Shown here: positions 1-12,599 of the stretch, piece after piece
Numbering within the stretch: position 1 is the stretch's first letter
How the letters are laid out: the number at the start of each line of letters is the position of its first letter
Assembly (NCBI RefSeq): GCF_901709675.1
Contig: NC_051106.1
Span: 6,272,001 to 6,336,000 of the forward strand
Source: Syngnathus acus
Taxonomy: Eukaryota > Chordata > Actinopteri > Syngnathiformes > Syngnathidae
Direction of reading: 5' to 3'
Length of the DNA stretch: 64,000 nucleotides
The notes under the pieces: model-generated
Database searches by the model: none
Told to the model about the DNA's origin: nothing
What the model saw: the letters and a program-made list of their open reading frames with translations, nothing else
Position numbers and translations under genes: made by a program

Positions 1-3000
1 ACCTCTACATTCATATTTAAGATCAGAGAAGTACACCATCTCCTGAGAGAAGACGTACAACCCTAGTCGCCCTCCGGCATAGGTTTTGTCAAAGATGTTT
101 CCAGAGTCTGCCATGATTCTCTTGCCCTCGTACATCACAACTCTAAAAAAACAAACAATCATTTAGATCATTTCAAATAATAAACATGTCAAGATTTATT
201 TCTTGGTGTTTACAACTTACCTAATAAGCCCACTCTTTGGTCTATGGACAAGGTGCCATCTGTAGGCGGTGAAGTCCTTCCAGCCGATGTTCTTTGGGTC
301 GTGCCACAGAGTACGAACCTGGAAATCAATAGATGTTAAAATATCTTCTAATCTTTAACCAAGAAAAGTTATACCAAATTGAGGGCTCACCTGTCCGGGT
401 GTGTCTCCGGTGTGCCACAGTGCGTTCCTCAGGTGCTCACCAGGACCGGTGGTAGAGTTGACCACTTTGATGGAAAGGCCAGAGTAGCCTTGAGCCCGTG
501 TGGGAGTGTGAGACCAATAGGTCTGTGTGATCTGCTTCCACATGACTGTGTAGAATCGAGAACTTGACTGGTAGCCAAACACAAAACCGGCGTAGTCGTC
601 GTCTCGGTCTGTGTTGACGAAGAAGGTCCCGCTGAAGTCGACGGCGCTGAACTCATCGAAACCTTGTTGGGAGAGGAGATAGTTTAGATAGTTTAGGTTT
701 TGCCAAGTCCGACATGGTTGCTAAGTGAATAGGTGGTTGCATACCAACGGCGATGCCTGGGTCACAGTTGACAGTCTGCACCAACTCCTTGCCCTGATGT
801 CTGACCACCCAGTTGGGATCAATCTGAGAAGTGCCTTTAGGATCAAGAGGAACCATCTGGAAACGGCGGAAGTCGGTTTCACTGATGGCAAAGTTCTCTG
901 GACAAACGTCATAAATATCCAGGACGTTGTCTTGGTCGAAATCGTCTTTGCACACATCGCCTCGGCCATCACCTAAAACGAAATATACATCGTGAGACAC
1001 AGATGTTCTAAATACATGATCAAGAAGATTGACTGAAGGAGTGACTCACCATCAGAGTCCAACTGGTCGGGGTTGAAGGCCAGCCTGCAATTGTCTTTGT
1101 CATCGGGAATGCCGTCGTTATCGTCATCGTGGTCACAGGCATCACCCTTGCCGTCTTTGTCGTGATCAGCCTGGTTGGCGTTTGGTATGTACGGGCAGTT
1201 GTCCAAATTGTTCTGATGGCCATCCTCATCAATGTCCTGGTTGTTGTCACACTTGTCTCCCACGAGATCCGAATCTGAGTCAGTCTGTTGGAGAAAGGAA
1301 TTTTTGGTTTTATGACCTGGACACTGGGAGATTGTTATTCTTTAGTATGAGAAACAATTCTTTGGATGGAATTTAAAACAGAGCCTTGGGCTCAGGCATG
1401 CAAGCGAGATCTATGTTCTTCAAATCACATTTCATTCACAGCTGGATTCGGCCGACACATTCCTTTCTTTCTTTAATGTCAATTTATAGCCTCTTTGGCT
1501 TCCAGACGCATCTTTGACATTTTTTCTCCGCACGCCATCGGGCCATGCTGAGAGACGAATAACGTAAAGCCGAGATCTGACCTTACCTGATCGGGGTTAT
1601 GCTCGAGGGGGCAGTTATCGCAGTGGTCTCCCACACCGTCCCGATCCGTATCCCTCTGATCCACATTATAAACATATGGGCAGTTGTCGTTCTCATTCAG
1701 AACGCCTGTTGAGTTGAAGCACATCGTTGTGTTAGCCTACGGCACCAAGCTAATGTTTCTTTAAGATCCTGGAAAGCTTTGAAACATAATATTACTGTAA
1801 ATGGTCACTTACCATCACCGTCAATATCCACAGCGCAGGCATCCCCCTCTCCGTTATTGTCCGTGTCGGTCTGGTCAGTGTTTGACTCGAAAATACAGTT
1901 GTCACATGTGTCACCAACATCATCCCTGTCGGCGTCATACTGAGCAGGGTTGTACACTCTCGGGCAGTTGTCCTAAGGAAATATCAAGGGAATGTCATTT
2001 TAGGTTTTTTTTTTTGTACTCAATGCGTAAAGCTGATTTGTAGCTATGTCTGTGGGGAAGGCATGGTGTCGAAGCAATAAAATACACTGTTGGGATTACT
2101 CACCCTATCATCAGGGATACCATCATTGTCATCATCGTGGTCACATTCATCACCACGGCCATCCTTGTCATAATCTTCTTGACCAGAATTGGGAAGGTTG
2201 GGGCAGTTATCCTGTATAGACGAAAATCACAGTTAGGGTTTGTCATTTTAGTATGGATTGTTGGCCTTTTGAATTTCTATCGTCGTTTGAGGTTTACCTT
2301 CTTGCAGTGGTAGGTGGCATTCGCCACGCATAACAAGTCCGAGTTGGGCCACCCATCCAGGTCAGTATCCTCTCCGCAAATATAACCATTGCCAGCATAG
2401 CCTGGCTTGCACTCACAGCGGAACATGGACTCGGAGAAGACGCCCAAATAAATACAGTTGGCGTTTTTGTTGCAGTTGTGGCTACCGTCCTGGCATGGGT
2501 TACGTGGTTTGCAAACCTGAAAACAAAACATCTCTGAAACTTAGTAAAACAGAAACAGAGAGTTTCTGGTTAAGCACAAAGTCGTCATTCATACCTGTTT
2601 TTTCGCCGTCGCTTGCTCCACTCCTCTTCCGAAGGGTTGAGAACCAGAGTAACGAGCTGGACACGGCTGGCAGTTGTAACCTGGATCTGTGTTCTCACAA
2701 CGATGGACTCCATTGTATGTATAGCAAGCATCGGGGACCTCTTTGCACTCATCGATGTCTTTGCAGGTGATGCCGTCGCCTTTGTAGCCGATCGGACACC
2801 TGCCGCATTTGAACGAGCCATCGGGGAAGCTCATACACTTGGCGCCAGAGAAGCATGGGTTGGAAAGGCAACCATCTGCAGAAGATAATTGCTTGGTGTT
2901 ATGGGTTGCACATGTGAGCTCGAAATAATTCAGATATAATTTAATGTGCTTACCAATGGGACAGTCCTGTTTGTTGCACACTTGAGACATGGTGGCGTCA

Positions 3001-5545
3001 CCAACGCAGTCCTTGCCCCCGTATTTGGGAACGGGATCGGAGCAGAGACGTTTACGGTTCTGGATTCCTCCGTTGCATGTCACGGTACACGTGTCCCATG
3101 GTGACCAAGGTCCCCAACCGCCATTGACTGAAAGTTTGACAAATTACATGAATTTGTTGTTCTTGTGTTGAGAATGTAGTGATTATAAAATTGAGCTTAC
3201 TAGGACAGGGTGACTTGTGGCAGATTTCAGTTTGGCGTCCTTCTCCCTGGCAGTCCATGCCGCCCATCTGGGGTGTTGGAGAGTTGCAGAGACGTATACG
3301 TGTGATGACCCCTTCTCCACAGGTCACAGAGCATGAAGACCAAGGAGACCAATGGCTCCACCCTCCATCTTGTTTGACTGCCAGTGCAAGATACACAAAT
3401 TATTCCTCATCCTTCATCGCTGGGGAGAACAAATTTAAATTAAAGTCTTTCTTACATCGTTTGTCGCATTCTTGAGGGAAGCAGTCTCGGGTTTGGACTG
3501 AGGTGCCCTCGCAGTTACTGTTGATGCGATCGCAAGAGCGCCCACGCTGCTGGATTCCTCGACCACAAGTCACGGAACAACGGGTCCACTGAGACCAAGG
3601 GGACCAGTCGTCTTCAGCAGAGTCACTTGCTGTAAGCCGGGCGGAGGCGGGTTAAAAACATGACATTTTGGCAGAAAGTAGACGAGAATGGTCGCCTTGA
3701 CTTACGATTTCCACATCTGGGGCAGCACTCTCCTTCTGGAACGGTGCCATTGGTGCAGGGAATCAGAGGACAGGAGATTTTTCGGCACACAGTGGCAGAG
3801 TTCTAATAGGAGAAACAGTCCGATTAGTACAAGAATGAGCTGCAGGCAAGACCCTAACCCGCAGTCGGAGTTTCTTCACTTACCTGGCAGGTACACTCGG
3901 TGCAGTCGTCCACAGTCCACTCGTCTCGGTCATTGTGCACAATCCCGTTGTGGATGCAAACACTACTGTGATTCTTGATTTGATCTTGAATCTTGGCGCT
4001 GACCTCAGACTGCAGGAAAAAACAGGAATACAGTAAGTGAAGGGAGGGGTGCAAGCCGGGGACCAAGGATGGAAAACTTTCACTTTGCCAAAGTTCCAGC
4101 AGAAATGAATCACCATCCGACATAATCATTACGACAAAGCCTTACTCTAGTAAAGCAATGCGAGTATAAGCAACATAGTTGTGTATTCACATGGCTCTCA
4201 TTAGGAACTTGGCTACGGGCTGCCACGACAACGACAAGTGGCAGTGGGAACGCGCTAACAAAAAGACGAGGAACGTTTCTGCAGCGCTTACCACTTTACG
4301 CAGCTCGTTGGTCACGTGCTTCACCACCACACCGAGTCCTCGGAGTTCCTTGAACAGGCCTGCGATTTCCTCGCAGGAGTAGCCGCAGTGGGCTTGTAGA
4401 TCTGAAGTAGAGAGAACAGTTAATAATGCGGCGACAGGAAGTGAAACGTAGGACAATACTACCGAGTACTGGAGAAGATCTCACCTTTGGTTTTGTGGCC
4501 AGTGTAGTCGGTCCTGATGGCGGGGCTGGAGCCGTTCATTGGGTTGTCCAGAGTCAGGACGTCAGTTAAGGCAGCTGCAGGTAGAAGCACAATCCCGTTA
4601 ATCGATAATATTGTTTTGCATAACGATAAGTATCCTATATCAGTAATGAATCAGCAAAACCAATATATTCTGAAGCCTTACCTCCATTTTCGCATCCCTT
4701 ATTTCTCAGAATGGTCTCCAGGGATGTCCCAAAGACGAATCTCACATTCTGAAGCACTCCCTGTAATGAAGATAAAATATTTAACAGACATGTTCCCACC
4801 AATTATGCAGCCATGAGAAGAAGACTCCTTACCATAAATCTATCCCGAGTTGCTCCCTTCGCAATCCTGAGCCTGGCGATGTCCGCCAGCTCCGCGGACA
4901 ATACTTTCTGGATGGGCTCGTCCATCTCGGACACGTTGATTTCATCGCAGCCCACCAAGAGCTTCACACGGTCATCCTGGAAGAAGAGCGTGATGTTCTT
5001 CCAGTGCCCCGTGGCTAAGTGAGCCTCCTCGATGGACACCAGCTGCTGGTGGTTGCCGGTGGAGTAGAAGACATCCAAAGTATTGGCCTTGCCGTTGGAG
5101 ATGATCTCCAACACGGGACCTGAGCCGTCTTTCTTCTCAATGGTCAAGAGGCTTCCTCTGTTCCTCTTGGACTGTTTCAGGTTGACTAAGAGGATGAAAC
5201 CCCTCTCCAGCTGGATGGAGTCGATAAGGTCCCCAAAGGAGTTGTCAGGGACCGGCGGGATCAATTCTGCATTCAGAATTTTATATGCCGGGCTGTACGG
5301 GTCAGCCCCTTTGACCAAAGTCACGCCGTTGTGCCTCTTGTCTACCCGCACCAGATCGAATAAGTCATAAACACTGTTGTCATCACGGGTTTCTATGGAG
5401 GACACATACAGATGTTTTTTTTTAGGCACATTCTAAAAACGCAATATGAATATATTTTAATTCATTTCTCTGCATTCTCACCTGCTAATATCGCAGCCTC
5501 ACAACTCCAAAGCAGCGACAACAGAAAGATGCCGTGCAGCATCAT
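1..5545 (-). CDS. thbs1: Thrombospondin-1, 20 coding exons, 3' end cut by window edge
   Basis: Secreted trimeric matricellular glycoprotein that binds CD36, CD47, integrins and latent TGF-beta. Exons in transcript order: 5545-5482, 5392-4833, 4760-4682, 4574-4485, 4401-4292, 4009-3884, 3802-3706, 3629-3456, 3377-3201, 3127-2954, 2875-2595, 2516-2298, 2211-2104, 1972-1813, 1705-1587, 1284-1050, 972-745, 662-391, 318-221, 142-1. They total 3513 nt (1171 codons) with no frame break; the human protein has 1170 residues. Domain order: signal peptide (residues 1-21), laminin-G-like N-domain (to ~208), linker/coiled coil (to ~301), VWC (~302-375), three TSRs (~376-550; two carry CSVTCG), EGF-like repeats (~551-717), calcium-binding type 3 repeats, and C-terminal lectin-like domain. 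KRFK lies between TSR1 and TSR2, and RGD at residues 928-930 (956-964). Three TSRs plus VWC give THBS1 or THBS2; KRFK and overall identity favour THBS1. The last visible residues are KYECRG; the stop lies beyond base 1. Confidence 0.97.
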
Positions 5546-5563
5546 GGCTCTCAAGTCAAAACG
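5546..5563 (-). other. thbs1: 5'UTR of thbs1 with splice acceptor
   Basis: Directly upstream of the thbs1 start codon, the minus strand reads TTTGTATTTAG followed by about 18 nt and then GCCATGATG. This looks like an acceptor at 5564-5565, so the start codon sits in the second exon of the mRNA, as in mammalian THBS1. Two adjacent in-frame ATGs (5545 and 5542) precede the hydrophobic signal peptide; the first was used. A donor-like AAGGTTG|GTAAAC near 5637-5640 could close the upstream non-coding exon. Inference only. Confidence 0.45.
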
Positions 5564-5639
5564 CTAAATACAAATAAATCATAAATTACATTCATTTCAT
5601 ACCCACAGTTATCATTTCAAAGATATAAAAAGTTTACCA

Positions 5640-5990
5640 ACCTTAAAAACAGAAGATTCCTTCAAAAGAAGCGAATTTCAAAAGAAAATCTCCTCCTGTT
5701 ATTATTTATCCCGTCTCTTCTTGAGCTTCAATTCAAAAGTAGTTCTTATTTCTTTTTTAATTCCAATTGATGCTCTCAAGTTGGATTGCAATGTGTGACT
5801 GCCTGTTAGGGCGCAAGTGGAGACTATTTGAAGGCTTGAGAGACATTCCTGAGGCGCGAGCTGCACCAATAGCAGGCCAGATGCGCATGATGGGGCGGAC
5901 CCGGGCCTCTTACCTCACACGGCTCGTCGCAGTCACATCCGAAACGCGCACAAAAATGCATTCCACAAGCTCAGCGGACAAATATTCCAT
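5640..5990 (-). promoter_or_regulatory. thbs1: Probable thbs1 promoter region
   Basis: This stretch lies immediately upstream of the inferred first exon and is richer in CpG than the flanking desert (CGCGAGC, GCGGACCCGGG, GAAACGCGC). Read on the minus strand it contains a CCAAT box (CTATTGG, near 5868-5874), GGAATG TEAD-type motifs (5844-5849 and 5959-5964 as CATTCC on plus) and TATA-like AT stretches near 5700-5712 and 5825. The start site cannot be fixed from sequence alone. Confidence 0.35.
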
Positions 5991-5999
5991 ATACTCACC

Positions 6000-8900
6000 C
6001 GGGTCAGGGGGGGTGTTTCCGGTTAAATAAATACTTAATGCCCCGGTTATACACCTAAGTGCTATTAATAACTTTTATATTGTAGGACAATGTGTGTGGG
6101 CCAGAATGACCTGAACACTTTGAAGATGGGCCATGTGTTTTTGTATAAATAAAAACACAACATTCCACAACTTTATTTATACTTAGGTATACTCAGTCTA
6201 TTTGTTATTACTGTTTATTCTACAAAGCAGCTCCCAGTTTTCAAATAGTTGAACGTTAGTTTTGAATGTGGCCACCAGGTGACTCAGTGAGCAAGATACT
6301 GAGACTTGTCTAGACCGCTCAGAAACAATATCATACAGTATCATGGCATAAATTATTTGAATGTTTATTATAAGCCAAGCATTTATTTTTTTTGGCGTAT
6401 ATATATATATGGTTAATATGTACGTATATACTTTAAATGAATACATATATATTTGTATTTGTATATATTTGTGTTAAATATAATATAATTAAATTTCACA
6501 CAAAATCACAAGATCGTCAGATTTGATATAAATTGTATTCAGGATCTAAGTCACGTATCTATCTCATTTAAAAGTAGGCTAGACATGCAGTGTGTGATAA
6601 AAGACACCAGCAAACATTTTGTAAAAGCCAAAAAAGGCGTTAAGGCGGTAACACTGCTTACTGGTCCAAAACAGTGATTCAAATGGAAAACATTGTGGTG
6701 GGGGGGGCAGAGTTTCTAGCCCGGTGGGAAGGATGCTTGCTGATATCAGCCAGGTGGGAGTGTGACCTCACGGCGTGGGAGGAACAACTGACAAGCGCCA
6801 ATGGACTGGATAGCTTTGGCGGAAACAGTCCATAGATAACAAACGTTTATACTGCGCGTGTTACATAGCACCTCCCACGATCAGGATGAATCCGCCATAC
6901 TAATTGCATAGGATGAAAATCTGTCTTTGCAAAGATCCTCTGTTTTGATATTTTTTTAAATGATTTTGAATGCGGCCGTGAGGCATGTTGTGCAACAAAT
7001 TATGAGGATGACAATAAACTACATTGGTAATAATTGTTTAACTGGAAAGACACCTGAGTATTTGTTTTGTTTTATCATGACGCTACGTGTTCTTATAATC
7101 AAAACACTCAACCTTGGAAACAATTTCAAGCATCGTTTATGTTGTCGCCTGCAGCAGTAAGTTGTTTGAACTTTGCTTCTTTTAGGGAGTAGGCTGGCCA
7201 CTCCTGTGGTATCTCATTTACAGTGGCCCGGGGGAGGCTGCATGTACGTACAGTATCAGCGGCGGTTCAGGTAAAAGAAAACGGCCGTGTTTCAACAGCG
7301 ATAGTGGAAAGTGTGCGTAAGAGGCCTCTGGAGTTACATGTTAAAACAGAGCACAGTGACTCACTTAAACACATTTGGAACGTGTAGACATCAGCCAGAT
7401 AATCGCTGTTGATGAACACGGGATCGTTTACCACTAATCAATCAGAGCCGCTGTAGAACTTTATCAAAACATATTATTTGCTTAGAATTTAAGAGAAGGT
7501 TGGAGAAAAACTTCATTTGAAACTTTGTTTTTTACCAGGAGTGGTGTTTGAACCCACAAGGACGGAATGTCCACTGACTAACTAAAATGTTAATTATATA
7601 TAATGCTACAAATTAGAAAATAAAAGTGAAATACATGACTCAGCAGAAATGATTTTTTTAATCAAGCTAACTTCTAGGTAAGCCCTATTATTATTTTTGT
7701 GTGGGTGCCGTAATTGTCATCCAATTTTGGATTGACCCATATACGTTATTTAAACACATTGATCTGAATCTTCATCTGATTGCTTTATGAGCAAAATAAC
7801 TGTAGGTCATCGTGATGGTGTTCGAAAAACTGTGTATCTCAAAACAGAATACTGTTTGGTGTGGAAAGTGTTCTCTCGAAATCACAAGTGAGCTTCTACC
7901 AGGAAGTTTGTGAGTCAAAAAGTATTTTTCCCAGGAAATGCATGGGCGAGTTGCAAAGGGTTGGGGTTTTTTTTTTTTGTCTCTGGCGCATGCCTGAACA
8001 GTGGCTATCATAAATCATTGGAGAGAGCCATTCACTAGTGCCTCTGTCAAACAGGAGAGGAAATGACCTTATCTGTAACAGAAGATCATTTCTATTGCTG
8101 AGATAAGTATCAAACATGCTCGCTTGCATTCGTCACCACGAATCAGACACTGTTCTGCATTTGGAGCCTGATGAACATGTGAGGAAAAATGCATGGAAGA
8201 AAATGATAAATTAGTGGCAGTAAATGCGTTCAATCCCGGCAAGTGATGTCATGACGTGCTTATAGTTAATGGGTATTCGTCTTTTCGGACATACAGTATG
8301 CCTTTCCTAGACTATTCCAGTCTCTCGCTTATCTTTTTTTGCAACTATCTGACCCCATTACCATTTCCCCCCGCTTAGAATCTCAGTATATCATAATATA
8401 TTTATCTAATGTATTATTTTAACTTTATTTCTTGTGTATGTGTTGTTTTTTCCCCAACTTTGAGGGCCAAATCAACTAATTAGCTTCTGTATGTTTGTTA
8501 GCAAAGGCTAGCTTAGCATTGAAAAGGGAGTAGACTAAAATAGTCATCCTGGCTATATATTAAATAAGAATTATCTACTTTATGAATAATATTTTGAACA
8601 ACTTTCTTATTTGTTCAGGTTTTAAAAGTGTTTGAAACCTCAAGATTATACGTATGTTGAATTAGCTCCATGTCAGTTAGCAATGTTTGGCGTAGCATCT
8701 CACCAGGGAATTGCTATTAAATAGCCTGCACAGTTTTCTTAATGTTATGATTCTGTATTTTGTTAGCCATAAAATCAGGGATCAAGGATCGAAAGATTTC
8801 CCACAAAAAAAAAATTCTATCCCACAACGTCTCCATAGGAAGCATTAAAAATCCCCCATGACACTATCCAGTGGGCTTCACTGACAAAAACTATTTCCTT

Positions 8901-11900
8901 GTCCCTCAACACACATTTCCAAGCTCCACTTGCAGTGGAAACCCCATTTCCTGGCCTCGTAAAATTCAGCGCTGATTTTGAGAAGTGAAACATTTGGGGT
9001 TGCCATGTCCCAAGATACCCAGCAACTATTTTACAGCATGCTGCCCCCCTGCAGTCCCTAAAACCTGCCAACTGGATGATGAATGCCACCTCATTCTGTC
9101 AATCTGGAGACATATTTGTCCTCAAATTATTCTGCGTAATTCATATTCCACCAACACAATCGCAATACCGTATTTATATAATATTATACTTCAACTTGAG
9201 TAGCGTGAGTTCTTTTGCCACCTCAACCAGTTGTTCATTGCTTTTTGGTCTATTTTGTCTTTCCCCTTCAGTGTTTTTCCCACCCCACCTTAATTACCTG
9301 CATGTGTTCCTCCCTCGGTCTGATCTACGCAAGTAACTGTCTCCCTTGTTTGCGGCTCAGCCTTGTTCTTCTCTTCCAATTGTTTCTATCTGACCCACAT
9401 TTCCGTTTCTTCTTTGAAGCCTTGAGCCCAACGATGTGAATTCCTTCGCTTTAGTTGACTCAGGAAAAAAAGAATTCCAAATGTCTAGCTCTCACGTGAA
9501 GACTTGGACTGTTTTATGTTAACATATGTTTGTTTGGGTTGGGGCCAGAAACATCATGTGTACAGTTTGGGGGCCGTTGCATTTGTTTATCTTGTTCCAT
9601 ATTGACGTGGATGGGTTCACCGATATTGGACTTGATTGACAGTTGAGGGGGTTTGCTATTCTCCCACTGTCTGCGGCAATACAAATATCAATTATGTTAT
9701 AACCATAACATTTCCATTCATTCAAATCATCAGTCTCCATTGAAATGAATAGAAAAGACATTAATCCGTTCCAGGAGCTCCCCAAAAAGTTTAGATTGTG
9801 TTTTTAGTGATATAGCAATATGTAAATTGTATATTATTATAAAAAAACATACTCTAATACCATAATTTAAATAATGATAAAAATATTCAAACATGTTTTG
9901 GGGCTGTGGGGGAAAGCTTTTGCCAAATACTATGCTACCAGGAACTAATAATTGGTCAAGATGGTCATAAATACAAAACAAGTTCTTTAATTACAGTATA
10001 TGAGGTCAAGTTGGGTCGTCCAGGGAACGAGCGATTAGCATTTTTACCTTTCTTTGTTCATTCATGTGAATGGTTGCTTGTTTTTGTGTACACTGCAACT
10101 GACTGATTCTGGGTGTACCCTGCCTGAGGCGAGTCAAATATTAGCAACACACAGGACTTGTAGTCATGTGAATATCTCCAAATAGCGAAACAATTGTTCT
10201 TGTGCAATGTTGCTATGTTGCTGTCTGCTGTAATAGAGTAATTAGTGTTTGATTTAATGGCGCTAATTTTCGCCCCAGAGCTTGAATTACAGTATTTACC
10301 ACAATGGCCGGCGAGGGAATTTCATTCTTGGTAGGCCGGGCGTTCAGCAAAGATGTGTGGTTCGACAAGGATCCCCTCCAAAAAACGATGAGGCCAATTT
10401 TTTTTGGTTGCTATAGATTGAAAACGTTTGGATTTGACATCAAAAGATGAAAAAGAGACCAATAGTTCAACTTTCATTTCCAGGTATTTACAGTCCATCT
10501 GGATCTGATACACAATCTACAAGATCAAAGTTTTATTTGTAACAAATGGTGCATAGTTTTAGGTGAGCATTGTAACAGTTTGATTTAAGTTAAATGTGGG
10601 ATGGCAGAAGCTCAGGCTATATTTTTATTTCGGGTTGAAGGTATAGTCGATTTTAACACCATCGCGAGGAGTTAATATTGTTTGTCAAAATATGACTGGT
10701 CGTTATTGTAGGCCATAGTCGTATTTTTTTGGAATCCAACTTAATCCACACGTGCTTGAGGACTGAATTCCTGGTGAATTCCCAAGAAATAGCCAACGGG
10801 CTGCTTGTGTATAGAAAGAACATTCTTGGCCGTTTTATTGTGTTGACAGAACATCCGCACTGAATAACACTTGAATGTCATCACCTCGCTACGGTCAGCA
10901 TGGTGAGACATTTGGATATCACTCGGGTTCCCTTAAGATTACTGCTACGATTGACCTACTTTTAAAAATGACCTAATTCAATACAACTATACATCTACTT
11001 ATTGTCATCCAGATGAACATTACAAATTTCTTAGAATGATCTCATTTTCCAGGTTATACCTAATACTTGTGAGGCCCTATCTTTTGGGATTCCTTACATT
11101 CTCACACATGTTTTTGCTCAATCAAAGCTGGTAAGCGTTGAATTTTTTCCAGTAGCTGTATGGCACACACTTGCCTCGAGGTAAAGGTTATTCCACTTTA
11201 GCACGTTCTGGGAAGTACTTTGCGGTAAGTATAAATCAGAGCATGATGTGTAATTGTGAATAAATCCCGTGCCGTGTTGCGTTAAATGACTTGTTGTTAA
11301 ATTGAGCACTATTGGAGCCAAAGTGAAAAAGTAAAAAACCGAAAAATATCAAAATGTTTCTGTACTGTCTGAATGTTTCGTCTTGACAATATAATGATCT
11401 TTTTTTTTCTTGACACTTTTAGATTTTATTTTTTTTTTTAACAATTAGCTTGATATTAGCTCGTTAATGTAGTGGTGCTGAGGAAAACATCTGCTGGAAG
11501 ATTATGTAAGACTTTAACAGTTTCACAGTTTTCTCACAATATTACGACTTCATTCTTAAAAGATTATCACTTTTTTTTCCCGGAAAAAATTATAACTATT
11601 GTGATGATTTAATTTGCCCTTGAGGGATCTATAATTAGTCTAATAAATAAAACAAATACTGTCATCTTATTTTGTAACATTTGGATTGTTCTCTGTTCTT
11701 GGAATCAAATCTTTCATTGCGTAATTTTAAGACTTCATTCTTGCAGTTTTGAGTTTTCTTTTCCACATTTATGTTTTGATGATGACTGTAAATGTCACAA
11801 AAGGCGTTTTAGCAATAAAACAGAAATCACGTGTACTGTTTAAAGTTGCTTCGTGTCCAGTGCTTTTTGCTCCGTCATTCCCCGACGGTTCTCCTGGAAA

Positions 11901-12500
11901 CCAGTCATTCTTGTCTGCGGCTGTCTCTGTGAAGAACAGGGTCTCCTTCTTTTTTATGATTGCCCTTCTGTTTCATAAAGCCAGGTCGCTTCTATTTCCA
12001 GCATCTCAAGCATCTCCTTCCAGTCAGTGGCGAGAATTCTTCCAATGCTCACGGCAGCATTTGATAAATCTCCACAAACAATACAATTGATTATCCTGTC
12101 TGAGCTATGTATAAGATTCCTCGTGTGTTTTTATGTACCTTTCACTGAATTGGCTACACCATCAATATTTTGACTCGTGTGCACACAATTGTGACTGAGG
12201 TCAGTTTCGGTGCCCGGGAACGCTGCCTAAGAATGTACCGAACACAAACATTGCCTCGTTTTTATCTCTTCACCTTTAACAGAATCTGCACTCGTCGAGG
12301 AGCTTCTGACGCATTTGAGAAAGGTCTTAAAGGAAGTGCTGACTTCTTAGTATGTGATTTGTGGCAGTGGCAGGGAGTTGTTTGTGAATGCTGATGGCTC
12401 GGTAGATGAATTATTGCACTGCTGGAATGTTTTTTACAGTTATTGTGATGCCCTCATATGTGGGAGAGGAGAGCCACAGTTGCTGATATATTTTTCAGCT
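6000..12500. other. AT-rich intergenic DNA, no gene recognised
   Basis: Both strands carry only short open frames without splice context, domain signature or sustained coding bias. I see homopolymer runs of A or T and short TA stretches (6401-6412, 6447-6455). One frame of 113 codons at 11749-12090 has no recognisable similarity and is probably chance. Nothing else could be supported. Confidence 0.6.
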
Positions 12501-12522
12501 ATTTATTAAATGCCAAGAGCAC

Positions 12523-12577
12523 TGGCAGAGCTAGCAGGGGGGCCGCGATAACACTGCCCCCCCCCCCCCCCCCCCTA
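12523..12577 (+). repeat. G/C-tract repeat fragment (dispersed family, copy 1)
   Basis: The motif GGCAGAGCTAGC, a G run, GCCGCG, CACTGC and then a long C run resembles 35803-35854 (plus) and the reverse strand of 42325-42370. The three share a GCTAG-G6-CCG-CACTGC-C6 core. This looks like one end of a dispersed fish repeat. I cannot name the family. Confidence 0.4.
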
Positions 12578-12599
12578 CTGAAATATGCTTGGACTCCCC

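Noticed and set aside
1479-1586. Extension of the thbs1 type-3 repeat frame past the exon at 1587
   Set aside because: A normal donor at 1586 and loss of the calcium-repeat pattern show this is intron read-through.
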